This document shows, piece by piece, positions 6,301 to 8,929 of a stretch of DNA of 8,929 nucleotides. The stretch covers positions 1 through 8,929 of the forward strand of contig JAISQU010000134.1 of assembly GCA_031274005.1 (NCBI GenBank). Reading direction: 5' to 3'. Position 1 is the stretch's first letter. Every line of letters starts with the position of its first letter. The notes under the pieces are model-generated. The model was not told where the DNA came from. It saw nothing but the letters and a program-made list of their open reading frames with translations, and searched no databases. The translations under genes and the position numbers were made by a program. This DNA comes from Spirochaetales bacterium. GTDB lineage: Bacteria > Spirochaetota > Spirochaetia > DTKZ01.

Positions 6301-8667
6301 CGGCGCGGGGCCCAAAGGCTTTTATCGTATATTACCCTCCGCCGCGTCTTTTTTTTCGGAGGCGCGGCGGTTTTTCTCGCCTTTGCCTTCTGCCTGCCCG
6401 ATCCGCTTTTCGATGTTCCGTATTCGCCTGTTCTTTATGACAGAAACGGAGTCCTTCTCGGCGCTCGGGTGGCCGGCGACGGGCAGTGGCGTTTCGCCGC
6501 GCCCGCTTCGGTAAATCCCAAGTTCGCCGCGGCCATAACCGAATACGAAGACCGGCGCTTCCGCTATCACATAGGTGTTGATTTTATCGCGGTCATGCGC
6601 GCCGCTGTGCAGAACTTAAGGGCGGGCAGGATAGTTTCGGGCGGCTCAACGCTGAGTATGCAGACCATACGCCTTATGCGGCGCAGGAACGCGCGCAGTT
6701 TTTTTGAAAAGGCCGTGGAAGCGGTTCTTGCCTTGCGGCTTGAAATAGGCCGGTCCAAGGATGAGGTGCTCCGCCTGTACGCGGCGAACGCGCCCTTTGG
6801 CGGAAACGTCGTTGGGCTGGAGGCCGCGGCGTGGAGATGGTACGGCCGCTCTCCCGATGAACTTTCCTGGGCTCAGGCGGCTACCCTCGCCGTGCTTCCC
6901 AACGGGCCGGGTCTTGTTCATCCCGGCCGCAACCGCGACACCCTAAGGAAAAAACGCGACGCCCTGCTTGAACGCCTTGCCGCGCGCGGCCATTTCGATA
7001 CCGGGACTCTGAATCTCGCGCGCGCGGAGCCCCTTCCTGACGAGCCGCAAGCCCTGCCCATGCTCGCGCCGCATCTGCTCGACAGGATTGTTCTTGCGCA
7101 GGCGGCCGCGGGCCGGGAAGGGGGCTCCTCGCGTTATACTGTGAGCCTGGACGCCGGGCTTCAGGCGCGCGCGGCGGCGCTGTTGAACCGGCGGGCTGAA
7201 CGCTTTGCCGCGGAGGGCGTCATGAACGCAGCCTGCCTCATCCTTGATACCCAAACAGGAGAGGCCCTTGCCTACGTGGGGAACGCCGACACTCCCGAAG
7301 CGCCGGATGTCGATATAGTAAGATCTCCCCGCAGCTCCGGAAGTCTGTTCAAGCCCTTTTTGTACGCGGCCATGCTTGATTCCGGGCAGCTTATGCCCGC
7401 CGGCCTCCTGAGCGATATTCCCACCCGCATAGGCAGCTACAGTCCCGAAAACAATACAAAAAGCTATGCCGGCGTGATTCCCGCGAATCAGGCCCTGGCC
7501 AGATCCCTCAACGTGCCGGCGGTACGCTGCCTGCGAAACTTCGGGGTTGACCGTTTTGCCCGTCTTCTGCGGACGCTTGGGGTAACAACCCTTTTCCGCG
7601 CCGGCGAGGACTACGGCCTGCCCCTTATCCTTGGGGGCGCGGAAACTACCCTGTGGGACATAGCCGGTCTGTACGCCGGCCTTGCCCGCACGGCAATGTA
7701 TCCCGGGCGGACGGACAATCTGTTTTTTCCGCCGGCCTACTTTCCCCGCTCCGGCCCCCGCACAGGGGATACGCCCTCGGCGGGGTCCGCTCCTTTGTCG
7801 GCGGGCGCGGCGTGGCTTACCCTTGAGGCCCTTACCTCGGTTGTGCGGCCCGGCGAGGAGGCGGCCTGGCAGGCCTTCGCGAGTTCCCGGAAAATCGCCT
7901 GGAAAACCGGAACCAGTTTTGGTTTCAGGGACGCCTGGGCCGTCGGGGTAACAACGCGGTGGACTGTCGCGGTCTGGGCGGGAAACGCTTCCGGCGAAGG
8001 CCGGGCGGAACTGCGGGGCGCGAACACCGCCGCTCCCCTGCTTTTTGAAGTGTTTTCTTTTCTGGAAGCCCCGGACTGGTTCCCCAAACCCTACGGCGCC
8101 CTTGATACGGTTTCTGTCTGCGCTTTGTCGGGTTTTCCGCCGGGGCCGTACTGCGGGAGCCTTAAATACGCCGACATTCCCCGCGGCGCCGCCCATCACC
8201 AGCCCTGTTCTTTTTGCGTTCAGGTGACGCTGAACGAAAAGCAGGACCGGCAGGTGGTTTTCTCCGGCGGCGAAAAGGAACAAACGGTGAGGCGCGGCTG
8301 GTTTGTCCTTCCCCCCGCGGAGGAATGGTATTACAGGCGCTGGAACCTTGATTACAGGACTCCGCCTCCCGCCGCGGGGGTTTCGCGTTCCGCCGTCCCC
8401 ATGGCGCTTTTTACTCCCGAGGAAAACTCCGAAGTGTATGTTCCCATAGAAATCGATGGCAGCGCGGGTTATCTCGTTCTTACGGCGGCCCACAGAAATT
8501 CCGCTGCAATGATTCACTGGCATCTGGATGAGGCGTATCTTGGCGCGACCGAAGTTTTTCACGAAATGGAGATCCGTCCCGCGCCCGGACCACATACCGT
8601 TTTTCTTGTGGACAGCGCGGGAAATACGCTGAGCAGAAGGTTTACCGTGATATTCAATGATGAGTAA
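6298..8667 (+). CDS. pbpC: Penicillin-binding protein 1C (bifunctional transglycosylase/transpeptidase)
   Basis: A 789-residue class A penicillin-binding protein of the PBP1C type, anchored in the inner membrane by one helix (about 14-33), with the rest in the periplasm. The glycosyltransferase 51 domain (about 45-240) has EDRRFRYH with catalytic Glu84, GGSTLSMQ (115-122), K138-xx-E141 and the YAANAPFGGNVVG stretch (161-173). It would polymerise lipid II into glycan strands. The transpeptidase domain (about 290-590) has SLFK with nucleophile Ser349, SLN (403-405) and KTG (536-538), all intact. A C-terminal domain of the BiPBP_C type (about 695-787) follows, with IHWHLDEAYLG, which together with the A2M neighbour marks it as PBP1C rather than PBP1A or 1B. 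Four cysteines (608, 619, 637, 640) sit between the transpeptidase and C-terminal domains. Length is close to E. coli PbpC (770). Its proposed role is repair of cell wall where A2M meets invading proteases; this is hypothesis in the literature. Confidence 0.95.
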   Translation: MRRGAQRLLSYITLRRVFFFGGAAVFLAFAFCLPDPLFDVPYSPVLYDRNGVLLGARVAGDGQWRFAAPASVNPKFAAAITEYEDRRFRYHIGVDFIAVMRAAVQNLRAGRIVSGGSTLSMQTIRLMRRRNARSFFEKAVEAVLALRLEIGRSKDEVLRLYAANAPFGGNVVGLEAAAWRWYGRSPDELSWAQAATLAVLPNGPGLVHPGRNRDTLRKKRDALLERLAARGHFDTGTLNLARAEPLPDEPQALPMLAPHLLDRIVLAQAAAGREGGSSRYTVSLDAGLQARAAALLNRRAERFAAEGVMNAACLILDTQTGEALAYVGNADTPEAPDVDIVRSPRSSGSLFKPFLYAAMLDSGQLMPAGLLSDIPTRIGSYSPENNTKSYAGVIPANQALARSLNVPAVRCLRNFGVDRFARLLRTLGVTTLFRAGEDYGLPLILGGAETTLWDIAGLYAGLARTAMYPGRTDNLFFPPAYFPRSGPRTGDTPSAGSAPLSAGAAWLTLEALTSVVRPGEEAAWQAFASSRKIAWKTGTSFGFRDAWAVGVTTRWTVAVWAGNASGEGRAELRGANTAAPLLFEVFSFLEAPDWFPKPYGALDTVSVCALSGFPPGPYCGSLKYADIPRGAAHHQPCSFCVQVTLNEKQDRQVVFSGGEKEQTVRRGWFVLPPAEEWYYRRWNLDYRTPPPAAGVSRSAVPMALFTPEENSEVYVPIEIDGSAGYLVLTAAHRNSAAMIHWHLDEAYLGATEVFHEMEIRPAPGPHTVFLVDSAGNTLSRRFTVIFNDE

Positions 8668-8687
8668 GAGCCTGTTCAAAATCTCCT

Positions 8688-8693
8688 TATAAT
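8688..8693 (+). promoter_or_regulatory. Isolated consensus -10 (TATAAT) after pbpC
   Basis: A perfect TATAAT lies 20 bases after the pbpC stop. No -35 hexamer is found at 16-18 bases upstream, and there is no TGn extension, so it is a weak promoter candidate. It matters because a transcript starting near 8700 would consist of the structured region that follows. Confidence 0.2.
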
Positions 8694-8694
8694 T

Positions 8695-8822
8695 CGGAAT
8701 TTGGGCGCATTTGCGGCGTAAAACGCCGCAAACCGGGCCAGAAAATCGCACGGTGAAACCGTGTGCTTGCAAAATAGGGCAAAACGGCCCGGCGTATACG
8801 AAAACCCTGCCATTATATTCCG
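8695..8822. other. Non-coding structured region with nested inverted repeats
   Basis: No gene is seen here. From outside inward, a short pair CGGAAT (8695-8700) and ATTCCG (8817-8822) could enclose the block, though six bases may be chance. Inside lie a perfect ten-base-pair hairpin (8710-8732). Directly beside it, a seven-base-pair stem CCGGGCC (8733-8739) with GGCCCGG (8786-8792) encloses a hairpin of eight pairs, CGCACGGT (8747-8754) with ACCGTGTG (8758-8765), one of them G-U, around loop GAA. CGTATACG (8793-8800) is a further palindrome. It could be a small RNA, the 3' end of the operon transcript, or a palindromic repeat element. Which strand is active cannot be told, as the stems are nearly symmetrical. 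Confidence 0.5.
8710..8732 (+). terminator. Strong hairpin after pbpC, possible transcript end
   Basis: Arms TTTGCGGCGT (8710-8719) and ACGCCGCAAA (8723-8732) pair perfectly around an AAA loop, about 40 bases after the pbpC stop. No T-run follows, so it is not a standard intrinsic terminator. It may instead protect the 3' end of the operon mRNA or work with Rho. It is the best candidate in the window for the operon's 3' boundary. Confidence 0.3.
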
Positions 8823-8827
8823 GCAAC

Positions 8828-8856
8828 CTGCCTTTAGGCAGACTGTACGCCTGCCT
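8828..8856. other. Three-part inverted repeat with two exclusive pairings
   Basis: CTGCC (8828-8832), GGCAG (8837-8841) and a second CTGCC (8851-8855) are arranged so that the middle copy can pair with either neighbour, with loops of four or nine bases. The flanking context CCTGCCT is repeated exactly (8827-8833 and 8850-8856). Competing hairpins of this kind occur in attenuators, but the arms are only five to six bases long and no gene follows within the window to test the idea. Confidence 0.35.
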
Positions 8857-8857
8857 C

Positions 8858-8875
8858 AGGGGGGCGCGCCTCCCT
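8858..8875. other. GC-rich hairpin followed by A-tract
   Basis: AGGGGGG (8858-8864) pairs with CCTCCCT (8869-8875), one pair being G-U, around loop CGCG. It includes the palindrome GGCGCGCC (8863-8870). Two A-runs follow (8877-8884 and 8887-8893). On the plus strand a T-run is missing, and on the minus strand the T-run comes before the hairpin, so it is not an intrinsic terminator in either direction. Confidence 0.35.
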
Positions 8876-8876
8876 C

Positions 8877-8929
8877 AAAAAAAATTAAAAAAAGCGAAAA
8901 ACCTCTTGCATAAAATTTTTATATTTTAT
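8877..8929 (+). promoter_or_regulatory. A/T-rich tract, probable upstream part of the next gene's promoter
   Basis: The last 53 bases are almost pure A and T, a sharp change from the GC-rich background. A phased A-tract resembling an UP element is followed by TTGCAT (8906-8911), a fair -35 hexamer. A 17-base spacer would place the -10 element at 8929-8934, starting on the last base of the window, a T. The downstream half cannot be seen, so this is an inference. Confidence 0.3.

Noticed and set aside
6943..8826. A 627-codon open frame on the minus strand opposite pbpC
   Set aside because: It needs a TTG start, is rich in Gly, Arg and Pro with no recognisable motif, runs into the non-coding palindromes, and is explained by the GC-rich third positions of pbpC, whose motifs are all intact.

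Overview
The window comes from a GC-rich bacterium (codons mostly end in G or C) with a Gram-negative type, two-membrane envelope: it encodes a large lipoprotein and a periplasmic bifunctional penicillin-binding protein. The lineage cannot be fixed from the sequence alone. The A2M protein reads like the long form I know best from Bacteroidetes. The short AT-rich promoter elements, the GC-rich genes and the hairpin-bearing 5' repeat remind me of gut treponemes (Spirochaetota). That placement is recollection and inference, held at low confidence.

Layout: bases 1-192 hold no gene. Bases 17-91 carry two copies of a 17-base word, each followed by a hairpin, and then come a likely extended -10 promoter (155-163) and a strong ribosome binding site. 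Three plus-strand genes follow, packed as one apparent operon: a small DinB-family protein (193-723), a very large alpha-2-macroglobulin lipoprotein (752-6298) with an intact CVEQ thioester motif, and penicillin-binding protein 1C (6298-8667), whose start codon shares one base with the A2M stop codon. Bases 8668-8929 hold no gene but are full of inverted repeats, and end in an A/T-rich tract that probably leads into the promoter of the next gene outside the window.

How the genes fit together: the A2M-PBP1C pair is a known bacterial partnership. A2M is thought to trap host or competitor proteases in the periplasm by cleavage-triggered conformational change and thioester coupling, and PBP1C is thought to repair peptidoglycan at breached sites. 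The one-base stop/start overlap suggests translational coupling of the two. DinB lies 28 bases upstream and is probably co-transcribed, but its functional link is unknown.

No wholly new protein system is evident. The least explained material is non-coding: the repeat plus hairpins at the 5' edge, and the structured region after pbpC, which could be a small RNA, a mobile palindromic repeat or an unusual 3' end.
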